Assembly (NCBI GenBank): GCA_017625435.1 | Contig: JAGAKX010000005.1 | Location: forward strand, 52,915 to 116,914 | DNA length: 64,000 bases | Direction of reading: 5' to 3' | From: Clostridia bacterium | GTDB taxonomy: Bacteria; Bacillota; Clostridia; Oscillospirales; Acutalibacteraceae | Shown: positions 17,292 through 25,480 of the stretch, piece after piece | How positions within the stretch are numbered: the stretch's first letter is position 1 | Layout: every line of letters begins with the position of its first letter | Made by a program: the position numbers and the translations under genes | Notes under the pieces: generated by a model | The model's input: only the letters and a program-made list of their open reading frames with translations | The model's database searches: none | Told to the model about the DNA's origin: nothing

Positions 17292-17951
17292 TTGATATAC
17301 AGAATTTTTAACATAAATGATATGACTGAGGAGCTTGCTTCGCATTACTTTCCGTTGATGACTGAAGGGAAAAGAGCTAAAATTCTCGGTGCTAAGGATA
17401 AATTAAGGGGTGCTCAGGCTTTCGTTGCAGATATGCTTGCCCGTCAATGCCTTTCCGAATTCGCGGATGCTCCCGAGTTTTCTTTTTCGCTCCTTATTAA
17501 TCCCGATTCAAAAAGCATTGTGTCCAATTTCAATGCTGAAATTTCCGTTTCAACGGCAGAAGAGTATGTAGCCTGTGCTGTTTCTGATGTTCCTGTCGGA
17601 ATCAGCATTGTAAAGGCTGAGCCCTTTACGTTTTCTGATGCACAGTCACTTCTTACGGATTCGGAAATAAGATATCTGTTTTCATTTTCCAAACATTCCC
17701 TTACGGAAAATATTTCAAAAGAAAGCTGTGATGAACCGATACTTACGGAAAAATATTCATTGTTAAAGTCTTTGAAAACGGCACAGTTTCTGGCATCCGG
17801 AAGAGGCATAAGGGAGCGCAGAAACAATGCTTCTTTTGATTTTTTCGATAATTCAGTCATCTGCAGTAACATTGACTATAAAGTCCGACATTCTGAATAT
17901 ATTTCTGAGAAAAAGCTTTCATTATCTGTAATTGACAAGAACATAAAGTGA
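17292..17951 (+). CDS. Degenerate 4'-phosphopantetheinyl transferase (Sfp)-like protein
   Basis: 219 aa from a TTG start with AAGGTG nine bases upstream. Layout matches Sfp-type transferases: an N-terminal half with LRGAQAFVADMLARQ, then VPVGISIVKAEPF where active enzymes have VGIDIE, then EKYSLLKSLKTAQFLASGRGI where active enzymes have WxxKEAxxKxxG. The metal-binding Asp is Ser and the KE pair is not kept, so carrier-protein activation is doubtful. It is co-transcribed with the WYL regulator. It may be a relic or have a different role. Confidence 0.5.
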   Translation: MIYRIFNINDMTEELASHYFPLMTEGKRAKILGAKDKLRGAQAFVADMLARQCLSEFADAPEFSFSLLINPDSKSIVSNFNAEISVSTAEEYVACAVSDVPVGISIVKAEPFTFSDAQSLLTDSEIRYLFSFSKHSLTENISKESCDEPILTEKYSLLKSLKTAQFLASGRGIRERRNNASFDFFDNSVICSNIDYKVRHSEYISEKKLSLSVIDKNIK

Positions 17952-17994
17952 GAGTGTTGTATGACCGTTTTTGCTTAACGGTGCAATATTTAAA

Positions 17995-18025
17995 CGGGCA
18001 GTAAAAAAAAGGTTTTTACTGCCCG
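17995..18025. terminator. Bidirectional terminator between the Sfp-like gene and dapA
   Basis: 13-bp stem CGGGCAGTAAAAA / TTTTTACTGCCCG with loop AAAGG. The A/T flanks inside the stem serve both directions. Confidence 0.85.
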
Positions 18026-18031
18026 ATTCGC

Positions 18032-18922
18032 TTATATAAGATTATATTCTTTCATAATTTCTCTGAGCTGTTCTGCTTTTGCCTTTGTTATCGTTGTCAG
18101 AGGAAGTCTCAGACTGTTATTTGTTTCAAACAGGACATTACAGGCATATTTAACGGGAATGGGATTGACTTCACAGAACATCGAATTCATCAGATTCAGG
18201 TATTTTTCGTGAAGAATACGGGCATTTCCGAAATCGTTATTTAAGCAAAACTCAATAATTTTGTGTATTGGGTCCGGAATAATATTGGAAGCTACTGAAA
18301 TTACTCCCTTTGCACCGTGTGACATCATCGTTACCGCCAAGTCGTCGTTTCCGCTGTAAAAATCAAGTGCATCACCGCATAAGGTTTTTGATTTTATGAA
18401 TGAAGATATGTCCGACGAAGCTTCTTTTACGGCAACAATGTTTTTGTGCTCGGATAAAGCTTTATAAGTGTCCGGGGAAACAGTAACTCCTGTACGAGAG
18501 GGAACATTATAGACGATTACAGGAGTTGAAACTCTGTCAGCGATATAAAAATAGTGTTTAATTAGCCCTTCCTGGCTGCACTTATTATAATAGGGAGTAA
18601 CGATCAGAAGACCGTTTACTCCCTGTTTTTCTGCATCATTTGATTTTCTTACTGCATCCTCGGTGTTATTGGAGCCCGTGCCTGCTATGACGGGAATTCT
18701 TCCGTCTGCAGATTTTACCGCATTGCGGAATAAGCTTATTTTTTCTTCACGTGACAGCACAGGAGATTCTCCCGTTGTGCCCGCAATAACAAGTGCGTCA
18801 GCCGAATTTCTTATCTGAAATTCAATCAGTCTGTCGAATCCGTCAAAATCCACGCATTTTGAATCATCCGTGAAGGGTGTGATAAGTGCCGTTGCAACAC
18901 CCGTGAACACAGTTTTTTTCAA
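18032..18922 (-). CDS. dapA: 4-hydroxy-tetrahydrodipicolinate synthase
   Basis: 296 aa from a TTG start (GGTGAT seven bases upstream). It condenses pyruvate with aspartate semialdehyde toward lysine and diaminopimelate, and so to cell wall and spore dipicolinate. Motifs: VIAGTTGESPVLSREEK, the proton-relay Tyr in VIVYNVPSRTG and the Schiff-base Lys in IVAVKEASSD. It follows asd by 14 bp; the two enzymes catalyse consecutive steps. Confidence 0.96.
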   Translation of the reverse strand: MKKTVFTGVATALITPFTDDSKCVDFDGFDRLIEFQIRNSADALVIAGTTGESPVLSREEKISLFRNAVKSADGRIPVIAGTGSNNTEDAVRKSNDAEKQGVNGLLIVTPYYNKCSQEGLIKHYFYIADRVSTPVIVYNVPSRTGVTVSPDTYKALSEHKNIVAVKEASSDISSFIKSKTLCGDALDFYSGNDDLAVTMMSHGAKGVISVASNIIPDPIHKIIEFCLNNDFGNARILHEKYLNLMNSMFCEVNPIPVKYACNVLFETNNSLRLPLTTITKAKAEQLREIMKEYNLI

Positions 18923-18936
18923 AAGATATCACCGAA

Positions 18937-20031
18937 TCAGTTTTTAGGTTCGATATAACCTTCCGCACAAAGAAGCTCAGCTGCAAGTACTGCACCGCCT
19001 GCTGCACCTCTGAGTGTATTATGAGAAAGACAGACAAACTTGTAGTCGTACTGAGTGTCTTCTCTGAGTCTGCCGATTGATACTGCCATACCGCCTTCAA
19101 GGTCCCTGTGAAGCTTTGTCTGAGGCATATTGTCTTCGGTAAAGTAGTTAAGGAACTGCTTGGGAGCGTGGGGAAGCTCAAGCTCCTGAGGACGGCCTGA
19201 GAAGTTTTTCCATACTTCAATAATTTCTTCCTTAGAGGGCTTATTCTTAAATCTTACAAATACAGCAGCCATATGACCGTCTGATACGGGAACACGAAGG
19301 CACTGTGCTGTAAAGTGAGGCTTTGTTGCGGGAACAATCACACCGTTTTCAACCTTACCCCAGATCTTGAGAGGCTCTTGCTCGCTTTTTTCTTCCTCGC
19401 CGCCGATATAGGGAATTACATTGTCAACCATTTCGGGCCAACGCTCAAAAGTCTTACCTGCGCCTGAAATAGCCTGGTAGGTGCAAACGAGAACATCCTC
19501 AACACCGAATTTTTCATCAAGAGGATAAAGTGCGGGAACATAGCTCTGAAGAGAACAGTTGGATTTAACGGCAATAAAGCCTCTCTTTGTTTCGAGTCTT
19601 TCCTTCTGAGCGGCAATAACCTCGCAGTGCTTACCGTTGATTTCGGGAACAATCATAGGAACATCGGGAGTGAATCTGTTAGCGCTGTTATTGGAAACAA
19701 CGGGGCACTCTGCTTTTGCATAAGCTTCCTCAAGAGCCTTGATTTCATCCTTCTTCATATCAACTGCGCAGAACACGAAGTCAACGAGAGAAGCAATCTT
19801 TTCAATGTCTGCCTGAGCATCAAGAACAGTCATAGTCTTAATTTTTTCGGGAAGCTCTGTTTTCATAACCCATCTGCCGCCGAGAGCTTCTTCATAAGAT
19901 TTGCCGGCAGATCGGGGGCTTGCTGCGAGAGCTGTAATTTCAAACCAAGGGTGATCGTGAAGAAGAGAAATAAATCTCTGACCGACCATACCTGTTGCGC
20001 CGATAATACCGACCTTATAGTGTTTATCCAT
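18937..20031 (-). CDS. asd: Aspartate-semialdehyde dehydrogenase
   Basis: 364 aa from the ATG at 20031 (GGAGGT upstream). It reduces aspartyl phosphate to aspartate semialdehyde with NADPH. NADP-binding GATGMVGQRF is at the N-terminus, the catalytic Cys is in VKSNCSLQSYVPAL, and VVSNNSANRF precedes it. Length and motifs match the longer archaeal/fungal-like subtype. First gene of the asd-dapA operon. Confidence 0.95.
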   Translation of the reverse strand: MDKHYKVGIIGATGMVGQRFISLLHDHPWFEITALAASPRSAGKSYEEALGGRWVMKTELPEKIKTMTVLDAQADIEKIASLVDFVFCAVDMKKDEIKALEEAYAKAECPVVSNNSANRFTPDVPMIVPEINGKHCEVIAAQKERLETKRGFIAVKSNCSLQSYVPALYPLDEKFGVEDVLVCTYQAISGAGKTFERWPEMVDNVIPYIGGEEEKSEQEPLKIWGKVENGVIVPATKPHFTAQCLRVPVSDGHMAAVFVRFKNKPSKEEIIEVWKNFSGRPQELELPHAPKQFLNYFTEDNMPQTKLHRDLEGGMAVSIGRLREDTQYDYKFVCLSHNTLRGAAGGAVLAAELLCAEGYIEPKN

Positions 20032-20064
20032 AATAATACCTCCGACACAAACATTATATTCAAA

Positions 20065-20083
20065 AAGTCGCCTTTGGGGACTT
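20065..20083 (-). promoter_or_regulatory. Possible attenuator hairpin in the asd leader
   Basis: Minus-strand stem AAGTC-CC / GG-GACTT (one internal mismatch) with an AAA loop, followed by TTTTTG, about 30 bp before the asd ribosome site. I see no lysine riboswitch core. Weak evidence for attenuation. Confidence 0.3.
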
Positions 20084-20125
20084 GCGTCTTTTCAATATTT
20101 GTGTTAACATATTTTAGATTTATTA

Positions 20126-20154
20126 ATTTTAGCATCATATTTTATTTATGTCAA
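20126..20154 (-). promoter_or_regulatory. Promoter of asd-dapA
   Basis: Minus strand TTGACA (20149-20154), a 17-bp spacer and TAAAAT (20126-20131). Confidence 0.8.
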
Positions 20155-20248
20155 TTGTAATATATGCACAATCAATAAATGTTGATTATCAGAATTATTA
20201 AATTTACTAATAAATTCGGAAGAAATTACTATATATAAGGCGATTTTT

Positions 20249-21283
20249 ATGAAAAAAAGTGATTTTTATTTTGATTTACCTGAGGAATTAATTGCACAGA
20301 CTCCTGCTGAAAAGCGTGACCATTCAAGACTTCTTGTAATCGGTAAGCATTCCGGAGAGCTTCGCGACAGGCATTTTTACGATATTCTTGACTATATGCA
20401 CGAGGGAGACTGTCTTGTTCTTAATAATTCAAAGGTTTTACCTGCAAGGATTTACGGAGTGAAGAAGGACACCGGTGCAAATGTTGAATTTCTACTCTTA
20501 AATAATAAGGGAAATGATGTTTGGGAATGTATAGCAGGTCCCGGAAAGCGTGCCAAAGAGGGAAGTGTCTTTACTTTCGGCGATAACGTTCTGCTCGGAG
20601 AGGTCACGGAGGTGCTTTCAAACGGTAACCGTCTTGTGAAGTTCACTTATGAAGGAATGTTCCTTGAAAGACTCCAGGAAATCGGTGAAATGCCGCTTCC
20701 TCATTACATAACAAAGAAGCTTGAGGATAAGGAGCGCTACCAAACAGTTTATGCGAAAAACGACGGCTCCGCAGCGGCTCCGACGGCAGGACTTCATTAT
20801 ACGCCTGAGCTACTTGAAAAAATAAGAGCAAAGGGTGTAAAAATTGCTTATGTCACGCTTCACGTCGGCATCGGAACCTTCAGACCCGTTAAGGCAGAAA
20901 ATATTGAAGACCACGATATGCATTATGAGAATTATTTTATTTCTCCCGAGGCTGCCGAAGCCATAAACGAGACCAAGAAGAACGGCGGTAAAATTATCTG
21001 TACGGGGACAACCTGTTGCAGAACGCTTGAATCTGCCTGTGATGGAAACGGTTTTGTAAAGCCCTGCAGTAATTCTACCAATATCTTTATTTTCCCCGGG
21101 TATAAATTTAAGTGTATTGATACGCTTATAACAAATTTTCATCTTCCGGAAAGCACTCTTATAATGCTTGTTTCTGCCTTCTGCGGCAGAGAAAATGCAC
21201 TTGGTGCCTATAAACACGCTATTGATAACAGATATCATTTCTTTTCATTCGGGGATTCAACAATCATTACGGATGAAATTTGA
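20249..21283 (+). CDS. queA: S-adenosylmethionine:tRNA ribosyltransferase-isomerase
   Basis: 344 aa. It transfers the ribosyl moiety of SAM to preQ1 in tRNA to make epoxyqueuosine. Signatures: DFYFDLPEELIAQTPAEKRDHSRLL, LVLNNSKVLPARIYG, and the C-terminal FHLPESTLIMLVSAFCG. tgt follows after 11 bp, so both queuosine steps are in one operon. Confidence 0.97.
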   Translation: MKKSDFYFDLPEELIAQTPAEKRDHSRLLVIGKHSGELRDRHFYDILDYMHEGDCLVLNNSKVLPARIYGVKKDTGANVEFLLLNNKGNDVWECIAGPGKRAKEGSVFTFGDNVLLGEVTEVLSNGNRLVKFTYEGMFLERLQEIGEMPLPHYITKKLEDKERYQTVYAKNDGSAAAPTAGLHYTPELLEKIRAKGVKIAYVTLHVGIGTFRPVKAENIEDHDMHYENYFISPEAAEAINETKKNGGKIICTGTTCCRTLESACDGNGFVKPCSNSTNIFIFPGYKFKCIDTLITNFHLPESTLIMLVSAFCGRENALGAYKHAIDNRYHFFSFGDSTIITDEI

Positions 21284-21294
21284 CGAGGTGAATT

Positions 21295-22434
21295 ATGTAC
21301 AGATTAATTAAACAGGCAGGGAACGCCAGAAGAGGCGAGTTCACAACAGTTCACGGTACAGTTCAGACTCCCGGCTTTATGAATGTTGCGACAACGGCTG
21401 CAATAAAGGGAGGTCTTTCGGCTTTTGACCTTAAGGATATCAGATGCCAGGTGATGCTTTGTAATACCTACCATCTTCACGTAAGAACAGGTGATGCGAA
21501 AATTAAAGAAATGGGCGGTCTTCACAAGTTTACCGGATGGGACAAGCCTATTCTTACCGACTCCGGCGGATTTCAGGTGTTTTCCCTTGCAAAGCTTCGT
21601 TCAATAAAAGAAGAGGGGGTTACCTTCAATTCTCATATAGACGGCAGAAAAATTTTTATGGGCCCTGAAGAGAGTATGAGAATTCAGTCTAATCTCGGAT
21701 CAACTATTGCAATGGCATTTGATGAATGTGTTGAAAATCCCTCAACACACGATTATTCGAAGAAATCCTGCGAAAGAACAACCCGTTGGTTATTTAGATG
21801 CAAGGAGGAGCATGAAAGACTTAATGCACTTCACGACACGGTCAATAAAAATCAGCTCCTTTTCGGAATAAATCAGGGCTGTACTTATCCCGATTTGAGA
21901 ATCAAGCATATGGAAGAGATTGCAAAGCTTGACCTTGACGGATATGCAATAGGCGGTCTGGCAGTAGGGGAGCCGGCTGAGGTTATGTATGAGATAATTT
22001 CCGCTGTAGAACCATATATGCCGAATAATAAAATCCGATATCTTATGGGAGTCGGCACTCCCGTAAACATTCTTGAGGGCGTTCGCAGAGGCGTTGACCT
22101 TTTTGACTGTGTAATGCCGTCCCGTAATGCACGTCACGGACATCTGTTTACCTGGAACGGTATTATCAATATAAATAATGCCTGTTTTGAAACAGATGTT
22201 TTGCCCATAGACCCTGCCTGCGACTGTCCTGTCTGCCGTAATTTTTCGCGCGCTTACGTAAGACATCTTCTTAAGGCAAAAGAGGTACTCGGGCTTCGTC
22301 TCGCAGTTATGCACAATCTCTATTTCTACAATTCACTTATGGAAAAGATAAGAGAAGCTCTTGATAACGGAACCTTTGAAGATTTCTATAAAAAGTATGT
22401 CAATGTTCTTGATAAAAGGGCACCTCTCAACTAA
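21295..22434 (+). CDS. tgt: Queuine tRNA-ribosyltransferase
   Basis: 379 aa. It exchanges guanine-34 for preQ1 in tRNAs with GUN anticodons. The catalytic Asp segment LTDSGGFQVFSL, a second Asp in RGVDLFDCVMPSRNARHG, and the zinc ligands CDCPVC plus a downstream His (MHNLYFY) are all present. GAGGTG precedes the ATG. Confidence 0.97.
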   Translation: MYRLIKQAGNARRGEFTTVHGTVQTPGFMNVATTAAIKGGLSAFDLKDIRCQVMLCNTYHLHVRTGDAKIKEMGGLHKFTGWDKPILTDSGGFQVFSLAKLRSIKEEGVTFNSHIDGRKIFMGPEESMRIQSNLGSTIAMAFDECVENPSTHDYSKKSCERTTRWLFRCKEEHERLNALHDTVNKNQLLFGINQGCTYPDLRIKHMEEIAKLDLDGYAIGGLAVGEPAEVMYEIISAVEPYMPNNKIRYLMGVGTPVNILEGVRRGVDLFDCVMPSRNARHGHLFTWNGIININNACFETDVLPIDPACDCPVCRNFSRAYVRHLLKAKEVLGLRLAVMHNLYFYNSLMEKIREALDNGTFEDFYKKYVNVLDKRAPLN

Positions 22435-22457
22435 AATTATTAATTTATTAAAAATAC

Positions 22458-22486
22458 TTGAAATATGTGAAAAACTTTGATATAAT
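22458..22486 (+). promoter_or_regulatory. Promoter for yajC
   Basis: TTGAAA (22458-22463), a 17-bp spacer and TATAAT (22481-22486). Confidence 0.8.
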
Positions 22487-22516
22487 TCATTTATTATGTA
22501 TTTTGGAGGAAATCTC

Positions 22517-22954
22517 ATGTTATTTAATTTAGCTAATTTCTTATGTATGGGTACAGGTGCTGCTGCCGGCACAGATGGTCAGAAGAGCAGTCCCGTAACA
22601 ATGATCGTTATGATGGTTGTAATGCTTGTTGTTATGTATTTTATAATGATAAGACCCCAGAAGAAAAAGCAGCAGGAAGAGCAGAAGCTTCGTGACTCCG
22701 TTCAGATCGGTGATGAAATCACTACAATCGGCGGTATCAACGGCAGAGTTGTTACTGTTAAGGAAGATTCAATCGTTCTTGAAACAGGCGCAGACAGAAC
22801 AAAGATGAAAATTATGCGTTGGGGTATTCAGACAAATAATACCGCTAACGAAAGAGCTGAAAGCGAAAAGGCTGCTTTTGAAGCTGCTAAGGCTGCTGAA
22901 AGAGAAGAAAAGAAGGCTTCAAAGAGAAGAAGCAAGAAGAACGAAGAAGAATAA
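22517..22954 (+). CDS. yajC: Preprotein translocase subunit YajC
   Basis: 145 aa from the ATG at 22517 (GGAGG upstream). One membrane segment (MIVMMVVMLVVMYFIMI), then the family motif RPQKKKQQE and GDEITTIGGINGRVV. YajC is an accessory subunit of SecDF. It has an unusually long Ala/Lys/Glu-rich charged tail of about 40 residues. secD and secF are not next to it. Confidence 0.93.
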   Translation: MLFNLANFLCMGTGAAAGTDGQKSSPVTMIVMMVVMLVVMYFIMIRPQKKKQQEEQKLRDSVQIGDEITTIGGINGRVVTVKEDSIVLETGADRTKMKIMRWGIQTNNTANERAESEKAAFEAAKAAEREEKKASKRRSKKNEEE

Positions 22955-22960
22955 AAAATT

Positions 22961-22991
22961 ACTGCAACGGATTTTTTCTGTTGCAGTTTTT
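22961..22991 (+). terminator. Terminator after yajC
   Basis: 8-bp stem ACTGCAAC / GTTGCAGT followed by Ts. Confidence 0.85.
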
Positions 22992-23064
22992 ATTTGTCTG
23001 AATTGTTATATTTGACCTTTTAAGAGCATAGATTTTTACAGGATGACTTAAAAGGAGATTTAAT

Positions 23065-23451
23065 ATGAAAAAGAAGAGTTTTTTCAGAATCAGAAATACG
23101 TGGCAGGCGGTTGTTTCCGGTGTTATTGCCGGTGTTATTTCGGTTGTTACATTGGTTTGTCTGCTTGCAGCCGTGCTTGTAAAATTTGATATTCCTTCCG
23201 AATATGTAAAATATCTGTGGATCGTTCCGGCTGTGCTTGCGGGTCTGATTTCAGGCGGTATAACCGGAAAAAACGTAAAATCAAAAGGATTTTTATGGGG
23301 ATGTGCTTCGGCTTCTGCCGTAAGTATTATTAGTGTTGCTGTGCTTTTGTTTGTGAATTCATTTTATATTGATCCGCTAACTTTTCTTATTATCCCTGTT
23401 TTTGCATTATTCGGCAGTATCGGCGGTATAATTTCTGCTAATCTGAAGTAA
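23065..23451 (+). CDS. TIGR04086-type four-helix membrane protein
   Basis: 128 aa with four membrane segments and Gly-rich helices (AVVSGVIAGVISVVTLVCLL, VLAGLISGGITGK). It resembles the TIGR04086 family, a Firmicutes membrane protein often near yajC and sometimes sporulation-linked. Biochemical role unknown. AAAAGGAGA precedes the ATG. Confidence 0.65.
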   Translation: MKKKSFFRIRNTWQAVVSGVIAGVISVVTLVCLLAAVLVKFDIPSEYVKYLWIVPAVLAGLISGGITGKNVKSKGFLWGCASASAVSIISVAVLLFVNSFYIDPLTFLIIPVFALFGSIGGIISANLK

Positions 23452-23464
23452 GGGAACGGGAAGT

Positions 23465-24055
23465 ATGAGAAAAAGTAATATTAAGCTGAAAGCAGTTTCT
23501 TTTGATATAAGAAGCTTTCTTAACATTGTAAAAAATTACAGCAGTATAATTATGTTGCTTACACTTTTTACCTGCGGACTGATTACGGGAGTGCATACGG
23601 TAAAGAATTCGGAATACTGCAGATATCTAATCGGCGTATTTCAATCAGATGATATTGAAGTTTCACGAATGTTTATTAACAGTATTTTTTTAGTAATTTC
23701 TGTAATGACATTAAATTTTGTTATGGGACTATGTCTCGTCGGCTCACCGTTTATTGTTTTATTATCTGTATCTGAAGGAATTGTCATCGGCTCGTTATAT
23801 GCGTATCGTCTGTATCTGTGCGGATATGAAAGCTTTGGCCGTTTTTTTGTGTCGGATTTATTGTTTTACGTATTTTTATATGTAATTTTTATTTGTTCGC
23901 AATACACATCAATGGGTATGTCAGATTCTCTTAAGCAGTATTATTGTAATCGAAAGGGAACATTCAATTTAAGAGGCTACCTCGTAAAAAACTTTCTGTT
24001 CTCATCATTTGCTGTTTTGCTGGTTGCAATACAGTCGGTCATAAAATTAATTTAA
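23465..24055 (+). CDS. Stage II sporulation protein M-like membrane protein
   Basis: 196 aa with about five membrane segments (for example YSSIIMLLTLFTCGLITGV and VMTLNFVMGLCLVGSPFIVLL). Size and topology fit SpoIIM, part of the SpoIIDMP complex that remodels septal peptidoglycan during engulfment. In Bacillus spoIIM lies next to the recombinase gene ripX (xerD), and here an Xer gene is next door, though convergent. The family assignment is by pattern, not by a clear motif. Confidence 0.55.
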   Translation: MRKSNIKLKAVSFDIRSFLNIVKNYSSIIMLLTLFTCGLITGVHTVKNSEYCRYLIGVFQSDDIEVSRMFINSIFLVISVMTLNFVMGLCLVGSPFIVLLSVSEGIVIGSLYAYRLYLCGYESFGRFFVSDLLFYVFLYVIFICSQYTSMGMSDSLKQYYCNRKGTFNLRGYLVKNFLFSSFAVLLVAIQSVIKLI

Positions 24056-24061
24056 TACAGT

Positions 24062-24100
24062 AAGGACTTCCCGAAAACAGCAGGGAAGTCCTTGTTTTTA
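24062..24100. terminator. Terminator between the SpoIIM-like gene and xer
   Basis: 11-bp stem AAGGACTTCCC / GGGAAGTCCTT with a 10-nt loop, followed by GTTTTTA on the + strand. Confidence 0.85.
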
Positions 24101-25084
24101 TTCATCTGTCCCGAAATCCGAAAGGGGATTGGAATTTACGGCATCCTTAACCTTTTCATTTACTATATGGGTGTAAATCTGTGTTGTATTAAGGCTTTCG
24201 TGTCCCAGAAGCTCTTTTAGCTCAAGCACATCAACCTTGCCTGTCTGATACATAAGAGTCGCAGCGGTGTGACGGAGTTTATGAACCGAAAAGCCCTGAC
24301 CTCCGAGCCCCGCTTTTTCAATATATGTATCAACAAGATGCTGTACGGTTTTTGTACTGATTCTCGTCAGTCTGTTGGATAAAAACAGGGCATCCTTGTC
24401 CTTGACGCCGTCCTTGGGCCGAACATTCATATAGCGTTTTATAGCTAAAATACAGGCCTTATTAAGATAAACGGTACGTTCCTTATTGCCTTTACCGGTA
24501 ATTACAACAGAAGCGGAATCTTCGGTATATTTTATAGCATTATAGTTGATTGAAACAAGCTCAGATAAACGGAAACCGCAGTTCATAAATAATGTCAGAA
24601 TGCAGTAATCACGTTCCTTGTTGGGGCCCTCAACACTCATCAGAAGCCTTTGTGCCTGTTCAACAGTCAGGTATTTCGGAAGACTCTTTTTTAGTTTGGG
24701 GGAGTCAAGGCTTATCATGGGGTTATCATCAATAATATCATTGACTTTAAGATATTTAAAAAATGAACGTATAGCAGATGATTTTCTGGCACGGGCACGT
24801 TCCTTATTTCCGCGGATTTCTTTACAGTAAGACAAAAATCTGTATGCATCATTAAGACTTATGTTTTTATAAAAATCGGCACCGAGACGTGTTATATCAA
24901 CGGCATCAAGCTCTTCATCGGAAAATTTTTTCTTTTCGGATGAAATGACAAGATACCTTAAAAACAGTCTTAAATCAAGACAGTATTCATTTAATGTGAG
25001 TTCAGATTTATTTTTCACGTTTGACTGATAATAAATAAACTGAACAACAGTCTGAGGTAATGTTGACAGATAGTTATAATTCAT
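24098..25084 (-). CDS. Xer-type tyrosine recombinase next to a dif-like site
   Basis: 328 aa. The N-terminal SAM-like core-binding domain (about 1-105) is followed by the catalytic domain with the full R-K-H-R-H-Y set: Arg in NCGFRLSELVS, Lys in GKGNKERTVYL, H-x-x-R in HKLRHTAATLMY, His in LLGHESLNTTQIYTH and Tyr in that same stretch. It is somewhat longer than XerC/XerD (about 300). Its start is about 20 bp from a host-side regulatory gap and about 50 bp from a palindrome used as a prophage attachment site. A single Xer gene beside its own target recalls XerS/difSL and XerH/difH. The gene lies outside the prophage repeats, so it is most simply the host resolvase. The ribosome site is weak. 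Confidence 0.85.
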   Translation of the reverse strand: MNYNYLSTLPQTVVQFIYYQSNVKNKSELTLNEYCLDLRLFLRYLVISSEKKKFSDEELDAVDITRLGADFYKNISLNDAYRFLSYCKEIRGNKERARARKSSAIRSFFKYLKVNDIIDDNPMISLDSPKLKKSLPKYLTVEQAQRLLMSVEGPNKERDYCILTLFMNCGFRLSELVSINYNAIKYTEDSASVVITGKGNKERTVYLNKACILAIKRYMNVRPKDGVKDKDALFLSNRLTRISTKTVQHLVDTYIEKAGLGGQGFSVHKLRHTAATLMYQTGKVDVLELKELLGHESLNTTQIYTHIVNEKVKDAVNSNPLSDFGTDE

Positions 25085-25131
25085 AGCATTCCGTTTGCAA
25101 CCGGTTAAAACAGGGCAGTAAAAAATATCTA

Positions 25132-25163
25132 AAATTATACAAAATTAATATTTTGTATAATTT
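25132..25163. repeat. dif-like palindrome (putative Xer target)
   Basis: Two perfect 14-bp inverted arms, AAATTATACAAAAT (25132-25145) and ATTTTGTATAATTT (25150-25163), separated by TAAT. Arm length and short centre resemble a Xer recombination site. The right arm and centre form part of the 33-bp prophage repeat, while the left arm is unique to the xer side, as expected of the host half of attB. Confidence 0.75.
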
Positions 25164-25175
25164 AGGGGAGTGAAA
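25143..25175. repeat. attL: left copy of the 33-bp prophage repeat
   Basis: Identical over 33 bp to 32358-32390. It begins AATTAATATTTTGTATAATT and ends AGGGGAGTGAAA. After one mismatch, three more bases (CAG) also match. Confidence 0.88.
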
Positions 25176-25208
25176 ACAGAAAAAAACCTTATAAATAACC
25201 GATTTTCT

Positions 25209-25234
25209 AAAATTAATAAATATTTTGTATAATT
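25209..25234. repeat. Variant copy of the att core inside the prophage
   Basis: AAAATTAATA, a four-base insertion, then TTTTGTATAATT: the attL core with an enlarged centre. It lies 35 bp inside attL and could be an accessory recombinase site. Confidence 0.5.
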
Positions 25235-25249
25235 AATATATCACAGATA

Positions 25250-25480
25250 TTATAAAGAATCAAGAAGCTCATATAACTCTTTTTCTATAATTTCAAGAAT
25301 TTCAACTTTATCCTTTAACTTCAGAATCTTAATAGCATCATCGTAGCTCAGATTACGACCATTCATAAGAATTCTATCAATCTTGTTTTCCATCTCATTT
25401 TTATACCTGATTTCTATTCCATCAAAATAAAGATATATCAAAGCTCTAATACGTGCAATATCTTCTTTACTCAAATTCAT
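25250..25480 (-). CDS. Small phage protein of unknown function downstream of rep
   Basis: 76 aa from the ATG at 25480 (a GTG codon at 25483 is the alternative). Charged, helical and soluble (MNLSKEDIARIRALIYLYFDG; ILKLKDKVEILEIIEKELYELL). No recognised motif. The start lies inside the last codons of the replication initiator, so it is probably translated by coupling. It is the last gene before attL. In the circular phage it would be followed by attP and then the gene at 32149-32337. Confidence 0.65.
   Translation of the reverse strand: MNLSKEDIARIRALIYLYFDGIEIRYKNEMENKIDRILMNGRNLSYDDAIKILKLKDKVEILEIIEKELYELLDSL

Noticed and set aside
20032..20125. Lysine riboswitch before asd
   Set aside because: The leader is too short and lacks the lysine riboswitch core; only one short hairpin is present.
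24098..25084. Xer recombinase as the prophage's own integrase
   Set aside because: It lies outside the 33-bp repeats. If the element included it, a further repeat copy left of 24098 would be needed, and I see none.
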